In this document: positions 34,186-45,589 of the stretch, piece after piece
Numbering within the stretch: the first letter of the stretch is position 1
Layout of the letters: each line of letters opens with the position of its first letter
NCBI GenBank assembly: GCA_012656075.1
Contig: JAAKBF010000132.1
Coordinates: 51,556-115,555, forward strand
Source: Phytophthora hibernalis
Taxonomy: Eukaryota; Oomycota; Peronosporomycetes; Peronosporales; Peronosporaceae
Length of the DNA stretch: 64,000 nt
Direction: 5' to 3'
Made by a program: the position numbers and the translations under genes
Notes under the pieces: generated by a model
What the model was told of the DNA's origin: nothing
Seen by the model: the letters and a program-made list of their open reading frames with translations, nothing else
The model's database searches: none

Positions 34186-34656
34186 TGCTCATCCAGTCCA
34201 GCCTGTCATATCCATGTTTGCGATGGCCAAGAAACGAGCACAAAACTCCCCAGAAGCGCTCAATACCGCTGTCGATCAGGTTTTTATCGTAGGTAGACCA
34301 ACCAAAGAGGTCGCTTCAAACGCTGGCACCGCGTATAGTACGCTGCGAAAGCATGTCGTGGCGAGGGATAATGGAGACGTGGATGAGCCTAAGCGGCGTG
34401 GACCACCCCGCTCCTTCCATCTGACGCTGAGGAGAGTCTAAAAGAGTGGATTGTGGGCCGCCAGCAGGTCGGCCACATCATGGAGTGTCACGAAGTGATT
34501 AGAAAAGCCTGTGCTATTGCTGAGTTGATGTTCGGACGTGGTGTAGGCGATGGCTGGTACAGACGGTTTATGGAACATCACCCCATGTTGAGTACTCGGA
34601 CGTGCAAGTTTCTCACCAAGGCTCACAACAGCGTCGATATTACAGACATATGCTTG
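34186..34656 (+). pseudogene. Pogo/CENP-B-like DNA-binding fragment
   Basis: Two frames joined near 34,440 give a psq-type helix-turn-helix (NTAVDQVFIVGRPTKEVASN followed by AYSTLRKHV) and then a CENP-B/Tc5-type second HTH with GDGWYRRFMEHHPMLSTRT. This is the two-HTH head of pogo superfamily transposases and CENP-B-like proteins. The DDE catalytic domain is missing; the sequence changes character after 34,660. It is therefore a 5' remnant. A separate pogo catalytic domain lies on the minus strand at 62.9-63.8 kb. Confidence 0.65.
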
Positions 34657-35715
34657 TGAAGTAGCGCCTTAGCAGGAATCTGCAAAGTCGTCCTCGCACA
34701 AACCCTTTGCTCTAGCGTCGGGCAAATTCCCGGTTGTTTGAGAAGCGCATCTCTGGGTGGGGTGGGGTCCAAGTAGGTTAGAACCTAAAAGCGTGCTTCT
34801 CAGGCGCAGCACGGATTCTCCTCGCTCTGCGTCGCTCTTGCTCTGACGTCTCACTCGTTCATGACGACGTCCTCTCTTCTTTGACCTTATGCGTGCGGAA
34901 TTATCGGGCCGGCGTTTCCTCGGTGTTGCACGGCGTTATCGGGCCGGTGCGTTCTTCGTCTTTGGCGCCGGGTTATCAGCAACGCTTGGACGGCATCGTT
35001 TAATGTGTCCTTCCAATTGGGCACGAGATGTTGGGGTTGAGTACACCGACCCAGCAGCGAACGACGGGGCCGGTTTATCTTGGGGCTCTTCTCGGTCGAG
35101 GCTGCTGGCTCTAGGAACGAAGGAAATCCACTTGCGTATCACAAAGAGAATTCGGGACCGAGCCTTATGCTGTCCTATCCTATCAATGCCTTCCTCGCCA
35201 CTCGTTGGCTCTCTGGCTTTCTTCCTATCACTTCCCGTCGTGCTTACCCATCATCGTTGTCCTGATTTGCCCTGATCACGTGACCAAGTTGCTTGATCGG
35301 GGTCTTCCGAGTTGCTTGATCGGGGTTTTCTAAATGGCTAGATCGGGGTCCATCGGTCGGGGTTGTAGATCGGGGCGTAAACATTGCCTCTGATCGAGGT
35401 TCCCCATGTCGCAGGCCTCGTCCCACGGTTGTGGCAGGTCTGCCGTCTGATCCGACTCCGTCTTTCCTGCAGAAAATTCTTTTTCCCGTTGCTCCGTGTC
35501 GACATCCACCAATCGGTCTGCTTGACTTCGTCGTTCTCCGACACTCCGCTTTACGTCGGCATTCAGCGTTGTGTCGCCCTTCGACAGTCCACTGCTCCAT
35601 CTCCGTTCCGCTGGCGCTTGCGCGCACTCCCCAGGTGCGTGCATGGCGGCAGAACACGTCTTACCGTTAGCCTGCTCACCGTCTCGCCTTGTGTGGTCTT
35701 GTATACTCGCAGTTC
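34657..35715. other. GC-rich region with GATCGGGG words, possible Gypsy 5' region
   Basis: No gene recognised; the longest open frames here are out-of-frame or low complexity. Between about 35,290 and 35,380 the word GATCGGGG or a close variant occurs five to six times at 15-30 bp spacing. It precedes the Gypsy gag-like frame starting at 35,716, so this may include LTR and leader sequence, but I could not define LTR ends or a primer-binding site. Confidence 0.35.
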
Positions 35716-38351
35716 ATGACGACCCCCAAGACCGCGATAGCGATGGCACGGAGTCCTTGGACACGGAGACCTGACTTCGACCCGGTGTGGCATATGCGGC
35801 TCTGGTAGACGTCCGCTGTCGGTCCCTCCGCCTCCTGTTGTCCAAATCCCTGACCCAGGCGACCCCATTCCGTCTGTGCGCGCAACGACGCCAACGCCTT
35901 GAGCACGACGCGCAGCTACTCCGCGCTCAGTTGACATGTCGTCCGCCGCCAACGCCGGGCTGGCTGTACACGCCGCTTCGTTGCACGACCGTAACCTCTC
36001 CCTGCTCCGGCGAGCGCACGAGCGGTATGACCTCGTCTCATCGACCGTCAGCCAGTTGAACGACCGTGCGGAGTGCTTGACAACGGAGAATGCCAGCCTG
36101 TTAGACGCAGGGCACTCTGCGGACGCAAGCAGGTGACGCCGAAGAGTGGGAAACTCGGTATCGCGTGTTAGCAGACGTGACGTGCGAGGAGGCTGAGGCT
36201 ACGGCTGCAGAGTTGGAGAAAGAACGATCTCGCGTTGCACAGTTGTCCGCCCGCGTCGCAGGCGCGGAGGCATCTTCCTCGACTACCTCGAATACCGCTT
36301 TGGCGCGCGTCCGCGTGGAGCTGGACGCTGCGCGGCAGGAGTTGTCCGCGACACAAGTTGAGCTGTCGCGAGCTGTATCGGAGCGCGAGCAGGAACGACT
36401 GTCGTCTGCCCAAGCCATTCAAGATCGCGACGCGGTTGCGGAAGACCTTCCGTAGCCCACGAATCTCTTTCCCGTAGTCAACAGGACGTCGCCGCAGCGC
36501 GGATTTGTGATGAGCCCTCGCCACCGACTTGCAGCGAGTTAACGTCCTGTTCTTGTCTCACGCCGAGGAACATCAGCGCGACGTGACGCGTATCCGCGAT
36601 CTCGAGGCTTCCATCTCCGTCGCAGAAACGGCGCGCGTGTCCGCCCAAGTCGATCTCGCCCGGGCTCAGGTCGAGGAACTGCGTGCGTCTGCCCGCTCCG
36701 ATCAGTACAGGGTGGGTGTTCTATTCGTTCGCCAGTCGTCCGCTCGTTGCACCACGTCTGACTCGCAAGTCGCCGAGTTGGAAGCCACCGCGGAGCGGAG
36801 GCGCGCGAGAGGGGTGAGCGTACGGACACGTGGCGATGACTGTTACGCGAGGCCCGTCTAGGGCGAGAGTCAGCCCGACGGGTACTGGACGCACTGGGTG
36901 CCCGTCTCACCGCTGCAGTCGCGGCTGCGGGAGGGTCCTTGGATATCGATGGACTCCTCCGGACGCTGGAGACCGTTGCTGAGTCCGCCTTGAACGCGGC
37001 CGTTCCCTTGCTTCCAGGCAACGCGAGTCGGGCCAGCGCTGGTGGAAGCTCCGGAACCCCGTTGACGCCTCCGGCATCGCCGCCCACGCAGTCCGTCGCA
37101 TCTCCGCCCGGGGGAATCCTCCCTGGCCAACCCCGTTTCGGAGCTTCGGTGCCGCTCACTCGAGCGCAGAGACACCCAGCCCTAGACCGCGAGGACCTTT
37201 TCCACCACGTCATGCGGCTGCTTCATCTCTCCTATTACCTCTCGACATCCGTCTCTCCAGCGGAGACCCCGGCCGTTCACCGCGGCGGACCCCGCTGCTT
37301 CCGACCACGTCGCAGCTGTCCAAGGCCATCGCTCTCCCACAATGTCTCCTGCGGAGGCTTCCGGGCACTCCACAACCTGTTCTCGTCTTCGGAGTCGTCG
37401 GGTAGCGCGTCCGGTGTTCACTCGCCGGACGAAACGTCGCCGGTTGCGTCGACGTGCTGCGCGATCTGGTTCCGCTTCTCGATCCGACTGCGCGGTTTCA
37501 GGGAGCGATGCGTCTTTGGATAGTGGGAGGTCGTCTTCGTCATCTTCGGCTGCCGCGTCTTTTAGGGCGTCATCTTCTGCCAACTCGTCGTCCAGTTCTC
37601 CTTCCTCGCCACCTTCGGGAGCAGCCGGCGGGGCCTCTAACGTGCCGTTCGTCGCCCCCGCGATTCCCCGTGCGTGATCCAGCTGAATGGCGTCATCGGC
37701 GGTACCTGTCGTGACCACGTTCTCTCGGCTCCGAAACGTTGACGTCTCTGTCGGTGCCCCTGGTTCGGACGATCCTGCTTCCCTCCGGACTGGATCTTCC
37801 TGTCCACGACCAGACCCCGCCCCGCTGCTTGAACGAGCCCTGGTTGACGCGGGCCAACGTTGACACCTTGTACGCATCTCGACCGTGGGTTTACCTGACC
37901 CATCGCGCGGAGCCCCTGACCTTCGCGGCGGACCACCCGTCTTTCAGGGCTCTCCTGTCGCGGTACAACTTGCACTTGGAACATTGGGCCCAAGCCTACT
38001 GGGAAGCCTTCCATGAGTTGTCGGTTCCCAGTGGTCCCGAGTGGGTTACGTGGCGCCGGCGTCAGAATTCGCATAGATGGGAACCACTTGGCGAGCGTCC
38101 TCCAGCTTATCGTCGGGCTCTTCCGGTTGGAGTCGGCGGATATGGACCTCCTGCTCGACCCGTTCTTCCTGCACTTCCCTCCCAGTCGTTATGCCGTCGG
38201 TCGGTGGTATCCGGGCCGCCATCACGCGACGCTGCACGCCGCGTTGGCCGACATCGACACGCGGGAGCCGTGGCGTCTTTTCTTCCGCATGCTCCTGACT
38301 CTCGCCAACTTTGTCTGGTTTTGTCTCCCGTCTGCGGGACAAGTTTGTTGA
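35716..38351 (+). pseudogene. Gypsy gag-like polyprotein, N-terminal half
   Basis: The likely start at 35,716 reads MTTPKTAIAMARSPWTRRP. Across several frames follow long coiled-coil segments (35,936-36,136, 36,165-36,455 and 36,529-36,860; for example ELEKERSRVAQLSARVAGAE) and a Ser/Pro-rich low-complexity stretch (36,939-37,730). The capsid-like part comes last, with HPSFRALLSRYNLHLEHWAQ, AYWEAFHELSVP and DMDLLLDPFFLHFPPSRY, and LANFVWFCLPSAG near its end at 38,351. This layout is the one I associate with the gag portion of large oomycete Gypsy elements. No protease or reverse transcriptase follows on this strand; the next Gypsy sequence is on the opposite strand. At least five frame changes occur. 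Confidence 0.6.
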
Positions 38352-38759
38352 GGAGATTTAGGCGTAGGGTCGAACGTCCCTTTTCATAGGCATACCCGTT
38401 GAATACTCCTTTCTTCCGCTCCTTTCCCACTCGTGCCGTGGTCTTCGTTTTCTTTTGTGATCTTTTATGAGACGACCCTTCATCGTCCCATCTTCGGCCA
38501 ACGGGCCGGCCCTCCAGACTTCCCTTCTCAATATGGCCTCTCCCAGACAAGCGTTCCTCTGTTCCTCCCATCGGCGGCCTCCCCGCCGACTTCGCCTGCG
38601 TCTTCACGACGCGCTCCGATCTGGTCCTGTCCAGACGTGGAGTCCCCTCCGTTCCTCCTGTCGATGGTCACCATGTTGACTTACTTCGCGCCCTCCGACG
38701 GCTACCCCGCCGCATCGAGTTCTGCTGCGCCGGCTTCCATCGCGCCCATGTTTTCATGC

Positions 38760-40560
38760 GATTGCATGACGCTAAACCGGTTTCGACCCGTCCGTTGACG
38801 CAGGAAATCGTACAGCAATTACTCACAGTTGATATTTTGTTCGCCGACGCAAGACGCGTCTGGATAACCCTTCCACTTCACCTCGAACTCGCGTCCTGTC
38901 CGCCCATATAGCGTGGTACGTCCGTCGCGCATATCCAGTATTTGTTCCACCCCATGTACGTCTTCCCAGGTCACGCATTCCCCAGCTGTCTTCCAGCTGG
39001 GGAATGCGTCTTCGTCAAATCAAATTGCTCGTCGGCAGGCACGGTCAGTGACAGCGCGGGCCGCGACGAGAATTGACGGACAGGTTTGAACTTGGAGATG
39101 TGCACGTTCGGATACAACTGGTATGGCGTGCCCCTGATTTCGAGACGTGCGACGTATGTGTTTACGAGCTCGACTACGCGGAATGGGCCGTGCCACATGT
39201 GTGCGAGTTTGCGTGTGTAGCCCGGTTTAACCCGATCCAGGTACAACCACACTTGTGAACCGACCTCGATCGGATGTTCCGTCGCGACTTCGTTTTGAGA
39301 CGGCCTCGGGTGTCGACCGCGTCCCGCATCAATTCTAACGCTTGTGCTCGTGCTGCCTTGTAGTGTCGTTGGATCCGCAGCCTCCACCGTCTGGCGTCTG
39401 CGTCGCAACGTGTTGCTGACTGCTAGCGACGCCTCCAATGTGGATCGGGGATCCCAACCGCGTACTAGGTAAAACGGGGTTTCGTTCCTCGAGCGGTCAT
39501 GTGCCGTTTTCAGCGCGAAGGTAAGTCGCTCGGCGTATTCATCCCAGTCTCGCTGGTCCACGTCCGTGATGTACATCTTAATCGCCCTTGTGATCGTTTG
39601 CACCATGCGTTCTGCAGCTCCGTTGGCCAGCGGTCGATAAGCAAGGGTCGCTCGCTGCTTCTGGTCTATCAGTTTATTGAACGCTCTGAAGAAGTCGGAC
39701 ATGAAGCTCGGTTCCCGATCATGCCGGATGGCTTCGCTTGGTCCGAACCTTCGGAAAACGGCTTCCTCGTGGCTCCGCGACGATCTGTGCCGTTCTGGAG
39801 TTGTACGCCTTCACGATTACGAAACACGTGAACAAATCGACCCACACGAGGAGTTCGGTGTTCCTTTTTACGACGCGGGCAGTGATGGAATATGGTTCAT
39901 TGCGATAACTTGGAACGGATACATTGCCACGATTTTACCCGGGGATTCGCCTTGGATAGTCGGTCTCCTTTTCCCGTTTCGCAGTCGGTACACTCGGTGA
40001 GCCCCTTCCAGACTCGCGTGATAGTGGTGCAACACATCCTCGCGGAGTGTCTCTGGGACCACCAACTCGTAATCATATTGCGTTCTTCGGCCGACTCATC
40101 GCCTTTTGCGTGGTAGTAGAGCAAGCCTCCATCTTCTTCATACTGGTGTGCGATCTTACTGCAATTATTCGCTTCTAGTCGCGAGAGTTCTTTAAGATCG
40201 CCGCTCAGATACTTCTTGAGATTCCCGATCCAGAGTTCCTCGTCTTGGGCGATCCGGATACGATCTAGCCGCAAACGCTGTACTACCGACTCCTGTAAGA
40301 CTCCGGGGTTCTGTCTGTGGTTGGTTCGGTTCGGGCCGCTGCTGACCTTGTGGTCATTGGCAACACCGGAGCCGTCCCGGTTTTTTTATCGACACTTTCT
40401 CCTTCTGATCGGCCTAGATCGGGCGTCTCAGGTTCTGGATCGGCACGTCTTTTTGCTTCGACGTTGAACCAGCGAAAGCCCTCGTTCGCCGATTGTCCGA
40501 GTTGACACTTCTCCCGCTGCTATCGACATTGTCATTAACTCACAGAGCGAAGAGAATGGG
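38760..40560 (-). pseudogene. Gypsy integrase with C-terminal chromodomain
   Basis: On the minus strand, 40,560-40,270 encodes the linker before integrase (DEGFRWFNVEAKRR-like) and 40,274-39,870 the zinc-binding N-terminal region (LREDVLHHYHASLEGAH). 39,870-39,700 covers part of the catalytic core (YPFQVIAMNHIPSLPA). 39,702-38,971 continues with LAYRPLANGAAERMVQTITR, the GPFRVVELV segment and the C-terminal domain. After a frame change at the hairpin near 39,000 a chromodomain follows (VEQILDMRDG, REFEVKWKGYP, LLYDFL). Chromodomain Gypsy elements use this domain to target chromatin. Reverse transcriptase and RNase H are absent; the coding sequence stops near 40,600, just before the SET cluster. 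It faces the plus-strand gag half. Confidence 0.8.
38973..39009. repeat. Perfect 16-bp hairpin inside the Gypsy pol
   Basis: ACGCATTCCCCAGCTG at 38,973-38,988 and its exact complement at 38,994-39,009 flank a 5-base loop. It lies at the point where the integrase frame changes before the chromodomain. The reading on either side suggests that one arm is an inverted duplicate of the other, which shifts the frame. Confidence 0.9.
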
Positions 40561-40706
40561 GACACAGGTCCGGAACAAATAGCAATAGTTGAAGGCACAC
40601 CATTTTTTCGTGACATTCACTTGCCAGACACACCAACGTTGCCATGACTTCCGTACATGCGAAAGCCGCGCATGTATTACCGTCTTCATCACTACATCCT
40701 TATGAG

Positions 40707-42327
40707 TGTCCATGCGCGCAAATGCATAGAAAGCTACTGTTTCTCGGTATTCTTCGCACCAAGACTCTGTTCCTTCCAGTAGACGTCACACGCACACTTG
40801 AACCATCTCTCCGCCCCGTAATGCACAGTTATTTCAGCTCCAGCCTTGACACGATTCACCATTTTGACCGGGACGTTCACACTCGTGCGGTTCTGCAGCT
40901 CGACGAAGACTGCGTTCGGCGGCTGATGAAGCGAGTGATAGAACCGCTCGTTAAAGCCTCAACATAGACGAATTTCTTCCTCGACGATAGCGCATTGTGC
41001 AGCATAGTGTACCCGCTGTTGTGCTTCATGGCCTGGTTGGGCTGCCCTTCCAGCATCGCGCCGTACTCGGACAGCACTCCCGTGTACTCGCCACCCACGT
41101 CACCTACGTCCAGGTAAGTTGTTGTGTACACGCCCAATCCCACTCGTCCGGTGTCGAACAGCTTCAATGTAGGCCTTGAACGAGGGTGTTGCTACACTGC
41201 GTATCCAGTTTGCAACAGTCTGGCGTACAGTACACAGAGGAAGCCATATTATGGCAGATATCCATAAAGCAATCGGCAAAGCAGTTACAGGAGTCATATT
41301 TGCCTATGTCAGGAAACGTAATGTCCTTCGTCTTGCACTCATTCAGCAGCTCAATCTCTGCAGGCCACTGCACTTCTCCACGGACGCGCCGGACATCTTC
41401 TACAGGTTCAATATAGATAGGGCGCCTTGCATGTAACGCCTTCATGCGACTCTGGATTCCAGGAAGCCTCAACAGCTTCGTCACCTTCTGCGCCTTCGAC
41501 GAGCTGGCGTGGTAGATGCTGGAACCTCTCCGTGTCACTGCGCACTTATTTTGATAGCGCCGCTTTCGACAGTCCAATCGCCAGGTCGCTTCTGGCCTGG
41601 TGGCGGATCTTAGAGCGCTCCCAGCGCGTAGGAATACTTTTACGTACGCGCCGGCTTCAATCAATTCGAGGTCGGTGGGGTCACTTGCGGGTTGCACTTT
41701 CTCGTCTTTGTGACTTTGCTCACATGCAGTATGTGGTCCGGTGGCGTCCGACGCAGGCTGAGTCACTGACATGGCTCCTTCAGCACTATCGGGCGCTCTA
41801 GACACCCGCGATCTCGGTCCTTCGCCATCCTTCTCGCGCGATACGCCCGTTAAATCGATGTCCTCACTTCGACTAGCCGTGCCATGGGTAGGAGAAGCCT
41901 CTGCGACTCCGACATCATCCGTGTCGGCCGCCTTCGTTGTGCTGGACGACCTGGCGTACTCGACATCGGACCCCTCCATCTCGAATTCAATCTCCGCCTC
42001 CAAACCATCGCTGGCTTGACTTTCCTCGCTTCTGGACACTACTTTATGCGAAGGAGACGCCGACATCACACCTGCATCGGGTGCAGGTCCCATTTTTGGT
42101 GCGCTGGAGGTCCGCGAAGATCCCACAGCAGCAAATAAACTCGGGTCCAAACTACGCACGGTCCGCGGCAATCAATTAGCAGCATCTTCCTCACTCACGG
42201 CACGTCGTGTACCCATCGTAGAGTTGACCGCTTGCTCGATGATGGTGGGTAGCGCGTTGCTGAAAGCGCTGCGCAAATTTGGGCCATCCCAGCTTCCTGC
42301 AACCCGTTTAAACGACCTGACGGTCCT
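40707..42327 (-). repeat. Left arm of a 1.6-kb palindrome
   Basis: This 1,621-bp segment is the inverted copy of 42,860-44,481, with only a few substitutions and single-base length differences along its length (about 99% by eye). The arms are separated by 532 bp of unique sequence. Each arm carries a copy of the AWS-SET gene, pointing away from the centre. Confidence 0.95.
40734..42327 (-). pseudogene. AWS-SET methyltransferase-like gene, copy A (5'-truncated)
   Basis: A 335-codon frame (42,171-41,164) encodes an acidic/Ser-rich region (EIEFEMEGSDVEYA), a basic segment with RKRRYQNKCAVTRRGSS, and a Cys-rich AWS-type pre-SET (CNCFADCFMDICHN, then CTPDCCKLDTQCSN). After a frame change near 41,170 follows the SET core (GRVGLGVYTTTYLDVGDVGG, FVYVEALTSGSITRFIS, AGAEITVHYG) and a Cys-containing end, with stop at 40,734-40,736. 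SET proteins of the SET2/ASH1 type carry AWS domains and methylate histone lysines. The usual DYG of the active site reads HYG. The N-terminal 80 or so codons present in copies B and C are cut off at the palindrome inner edge. Copy A keeps the middle frame intact where copy B is shifted. Confidence 0.75.
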
Positions 42328-42612
42328 TAGTTTCACAAGTACCGATCTGACCAACACCACACGATGCACACACAAAAACACATTGACGGTCCATGTCAGT
42401 GCTGCCTTTCTGCTGAGCAGGCGAACGGAGCTGGCGCATCATTCTTCTCAATCTTGTGCGCGCTCAGAGAGCGACGCGCTGACGGTTCCTCGAAGGTGGC
42501 CTGAATGTGAATGCAGTGGCCAGTAAATTCTTCCGCAGCAAACCGTTTTCAGGCCAGGATCCACGGCACCTATCAGCACCGGCGTGCGGTGCCCTGAAGT
42601 CAGTAGACGGCC

Positions 42613-44454
42613 ATGCCAGGCCTCCGAGCGGATGAACTACCTCCTGAAAGTCTCTTCGCGGGTGACACGATCGAGTATTACTCGATGGCTTCGTGTGCGG
42701 CGACCCACGGGGCACCGCGTTGCTGCAGTTCTGGATGTCACGCCAAATGATCAATTTCCGCTATCTATTGACACCTGTGTACTACTTCCGCTCACAAGTA
42801 CGATGAGGAGGGTGGCCGACCGGTTTGGCAACCGATTCAGGGCTGGGCATGCGCTATGGAGGACCGTCAGGTCGTTTAAACGGGTTGCAGGAAGCTGGGA
42901 TGGCCCAAATTTGCGCAGCGCTTTCAGCAACGCGCTACCCACCATCATCGAGCAAGCGGTCAACTCTACGATGGGTACACGACGTGCCGTGAGTGAGGAA
43001 GATGCTGCTAATTGATTGCCGCGGACCGTGCGTAGTTTGGACCCGGAGTTTATTTGCTGCTGTGGGATCTTCGCGGACCTCCAGCGCACCAAAATGGGAC
43101 CTGCACCCGATGCAGGTGTGATGTCGGCGTCTCCTTCGCATAAAGTAGTGTCCAGAAGCGAGGAAAGTCAAGCCAGCGATGGTTTGGAGGCGGAGATTGA
43201 ATTCGAGATGGAGGGGTCCGATGTCGAGTACGCCAGGTCGTCCAGCACAACGAAGGCGGCCGACACGGATGATGTCGGAGTCGCAGAGGCTTCTCCTACC
43301 CATGGCACGGCTAGTCGAAGTGAGGACATCGATTTAACGGGCGTATCGCGCGAGAAGGATGGCGAAGGACCGAGATCGCGGGTGTCTAGAGCGCCCGATA
43401 GTGCTGAAGGAGCCATGTCAGTGACTCAGCCTGCGTCGGACGCCACCGGACCACATACTGCATGTGAGCAAAGTCACAAAGACGAGAAAGTGCAACCCGC
43501 AAGTGACCCCACCGACCTCGAATTGATTGAAGCCGGCGCGTACGTAAAAGTATTCCTACGCGCTGGGAGCGCTCTAAGATCCGCCACCAGGCCAAGAAGC
43601 GACCTGGCGATTGGACTGTCGAAAGCGGCGCTATCAAAATAAGTGCGCAGTGACACGGAGAGGTTCCAGCATCTACCACGCCAGCTCGTCGAAGGCGCAG
43701 AAGGTGACGAAGCTGTTGAGGCTTCCTGAATCCAGAGTCGCATGAAGGCGTTACATGCAAGGCGCCCTATCTATATTGAACCTGTAGAAGATGTCCGGCG
43801 CGTCCGTGGAGAAGTGCAGTGGCCTGCAGAGATTGAGCTGCTGAATGAGTGCAAGACGAAGGACATTACGTTTCCTGACATAGGCAAATATGACTCCTGT
43901 AACTGCTTTGCCGATTGCTTTATGGATATCTGCCATAATATGGCTTCCTCTGTGTACTGTACGCCAGACTGTTGCAAACTGGATACGCAGTGTAGCAACA
44001 CCCCTCGTTCAAGGCCTACATTGAAGCTGTTCGACACCGGACGAGTGGGATTGGGCGTGTACACAACAACTTACCTGGACGTAGGTGACGTGGGTGGCGA
44101 GTACACGGGAGTGCTGTCCGAGTACGGCGCGATGCTGGAAGGGCAGCCCAACCAGGCCATGAAGCACAACAGCGGGTACACTATGCTGCACAATGCGCTA
44201 TCGTCGAGGAAGAAATTCGTCTATGTTGAGGCTTTAACGAGCGGTTCTATCACTCGCTTCATCAGCCGCCGAACGCAGTCTTCGTCGAGCTGCAGAACCG
44301 CACGAGTGTGAACGTCCCGGTCAAAATGGTGAATCGTGTCAAGGCTGGAGCTGAAATAACTGTGCATTACGGGGCGGAGAGATGGTTCAAGTGTGCGTGT
44401 GACGTCTACTGGAAGGAACAGAGTCTTGATGCGAAGAATACCGAGAAACAGTAA
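42613..44454 (+). pseudogene. AWS-SET methyltransferase-like gene, copy B
   Basis: Starts at ATG 42,613 (MPGLRADELPPESLF), close to the start of copy C. After frame changes near 42,680 it gives an N-terminal domain of about 110 residues (ADRFGNRFRAGHALWRTVRS, SAFSNALPTIIEQAVNSTMG). The acidic/Ser-rich region follows at 43,090-43,600, with a one-base shift near 43,605. The AWS Cys cluster is at 43,890-44,004 and the SET core at 44,030-44,410 (RVGLGVYTTTYL, EITVHYG, CACD), with stop at 44,452. At least five one-base frame changes separate these parts. Four differ from copy A exactly at short homopolymers, so the true state of the gene is unclear. Function as a histone lysine methyltransferase is inferred from domain type only. 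Confidence 0.75.
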
Positions 44455-44481
44455 CTTTCTATGCATTTGCGCGCATGGACA
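42860..44481 (+). repeat. Right arm of a 1.6-kb palindrome
   Basis: Inverted copy of 40,707-42,327. The boundaries are sharp: identity begins with AGGACCGTCAGG at the inner side and ends with GCGCATGGACA at the outer side. The 532-bp centre (42,328-42,859) contains the 5' part of the plus-strand SET gene, which the left copy lacks, so the right copy is the more complete one. Confidence 0.95.
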
Positions 44482-45442
44482 TGTACCTGGTAAGAGAATA
44501 ATACATGGGCAACGTCAGTGTACTTCGTTTCGTTGGCGCGGGATACAATCAAAGAAAATATGGTAGGGAGCTTCCAGCACAGTGACGGCGAGTAGAACGA
44601 AATTAACATCGAGTTCAAGTACGTGTATTAGAGTAGTTCTAACCAGTACAAGCGAGGAAATGCTCAACAGAACACTTCCTCGCTTGTATTCACCTCCCGA
44701 CACGTTCTCGTTTCAAATGATCTATCTCTGGTTTCGCGAAAACAACAAATGCAGTTGCTGGACCCCAATGCGTCGATACGGTTTCGATGGTGCTCATACG
44801 CATGATGAAAGCATGAACACATGCCTAGAACCGACTCCGGGGTCGTCTCTGCTGCGTGCATATGGAGAGATCCAGATGCGTCCATGCTAAGACCCCCAAT
44901 TCCACAAGCGCTAGATACCCTCGTTGCGATCGTGTTGTATCCTGAGATATCTGCTTGACCACGCGTCCAGAATGGAATCATGAATCACCGTGTCTGCGCT
45001 GGATCTCTCGAAATCGCTTGAAATCACCAAAGGTGTAAAAATCGGTAGGAGTCGTCCAACGCACGCGTTACTTGAGCGGATGCCTCCCAGTGAACACATA
45101 TGTGATCCTCTCAACTGTGTGTCCACGGAACAAACGAGGGTTGGATTCTCTGCCACCTTGCCCGTATCTTCCGATTTACCTGCCATAAATGCGATTTTCC
45201 CCAGCCTTCATTTATCATTTTGGGCATAAAATCCGGGGATCAAATCTGAGTTTTATCTTGTGGGCATGTTGGTCGCACCACAGGTGGCCATTAGTGACCC
45301 CCAACTATCATGCACATATTAAGATGTATGCACCGTCATTTGATTGCTGAGGTCATACAGTAATATGCGTGAATAGACAACGCTTGATATATATATGGGT
45401 TGACGTATAAGGAGTGCGTAAGGAGCAAAGACGAGCAAACTA
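44482..45442. other. Spacer with a short hairpin
   Basis: No recognised gene. TACAAGCGAGGAA at 44,647-44,659 is exactly inverted at 44,676-44,688 (13-bp stem, 16-base loop). A plus-strand frame at 44,582-44,890 contains Phe/Trp-rich sequence without a known domain. Confidence 0.4.
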
Positions 45443-45589
45443 ATGTTTAAGTACCTCGCCCATCTCCTCCTCGTCTCGCTGTTGCTGGCATTATATAATA
45501 TTTTGCAGGATTTAAGTTGTACACCCGTTGCTTATTCACGCAGATTACTGTACAAACTCAAAGAGCTATGCACATTTGCATTATAATGC
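45443..45589 (+). CDS. Possible 48-residue secreted or membrane peptide
   Basis: An ATG at 45,443 opens a 48-codon frame beginning MFKYLAHLLLVSLLLALYN, a strongly hydrophobic signal-like stretch, followed by a short basic region with one RRLL sequence and two Cys. There is no homologue I can name and no RXLR motif in the strict sense. It could be a chance frame; the hydrophobic core is the only support. It lies 100 bp upstream of the H3-like sequence. Confidence 0.25.

Noticed and set aside
37182..37877. 231-codon acidic minus-strand frame
   Set aside because: It is the antisense of the Ser/Ala-rich part of the plus-strand gag-like protein; its acidic runs are complements of Ser and Arg codons.
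38107..38607. 166-codon Arg/Gly-rich minus-strand frame
   Set aside because: Mostly antisense to the gag-like end and low complexity; part may be the tail after the chromodomain, but this cannot be shown.
41771..42179. Plus-strand frames over SET copy A (and minus-strand frames over copy B)
   Set aside because: They mirror each other because of the palindrome and are antisense to the SET genes.
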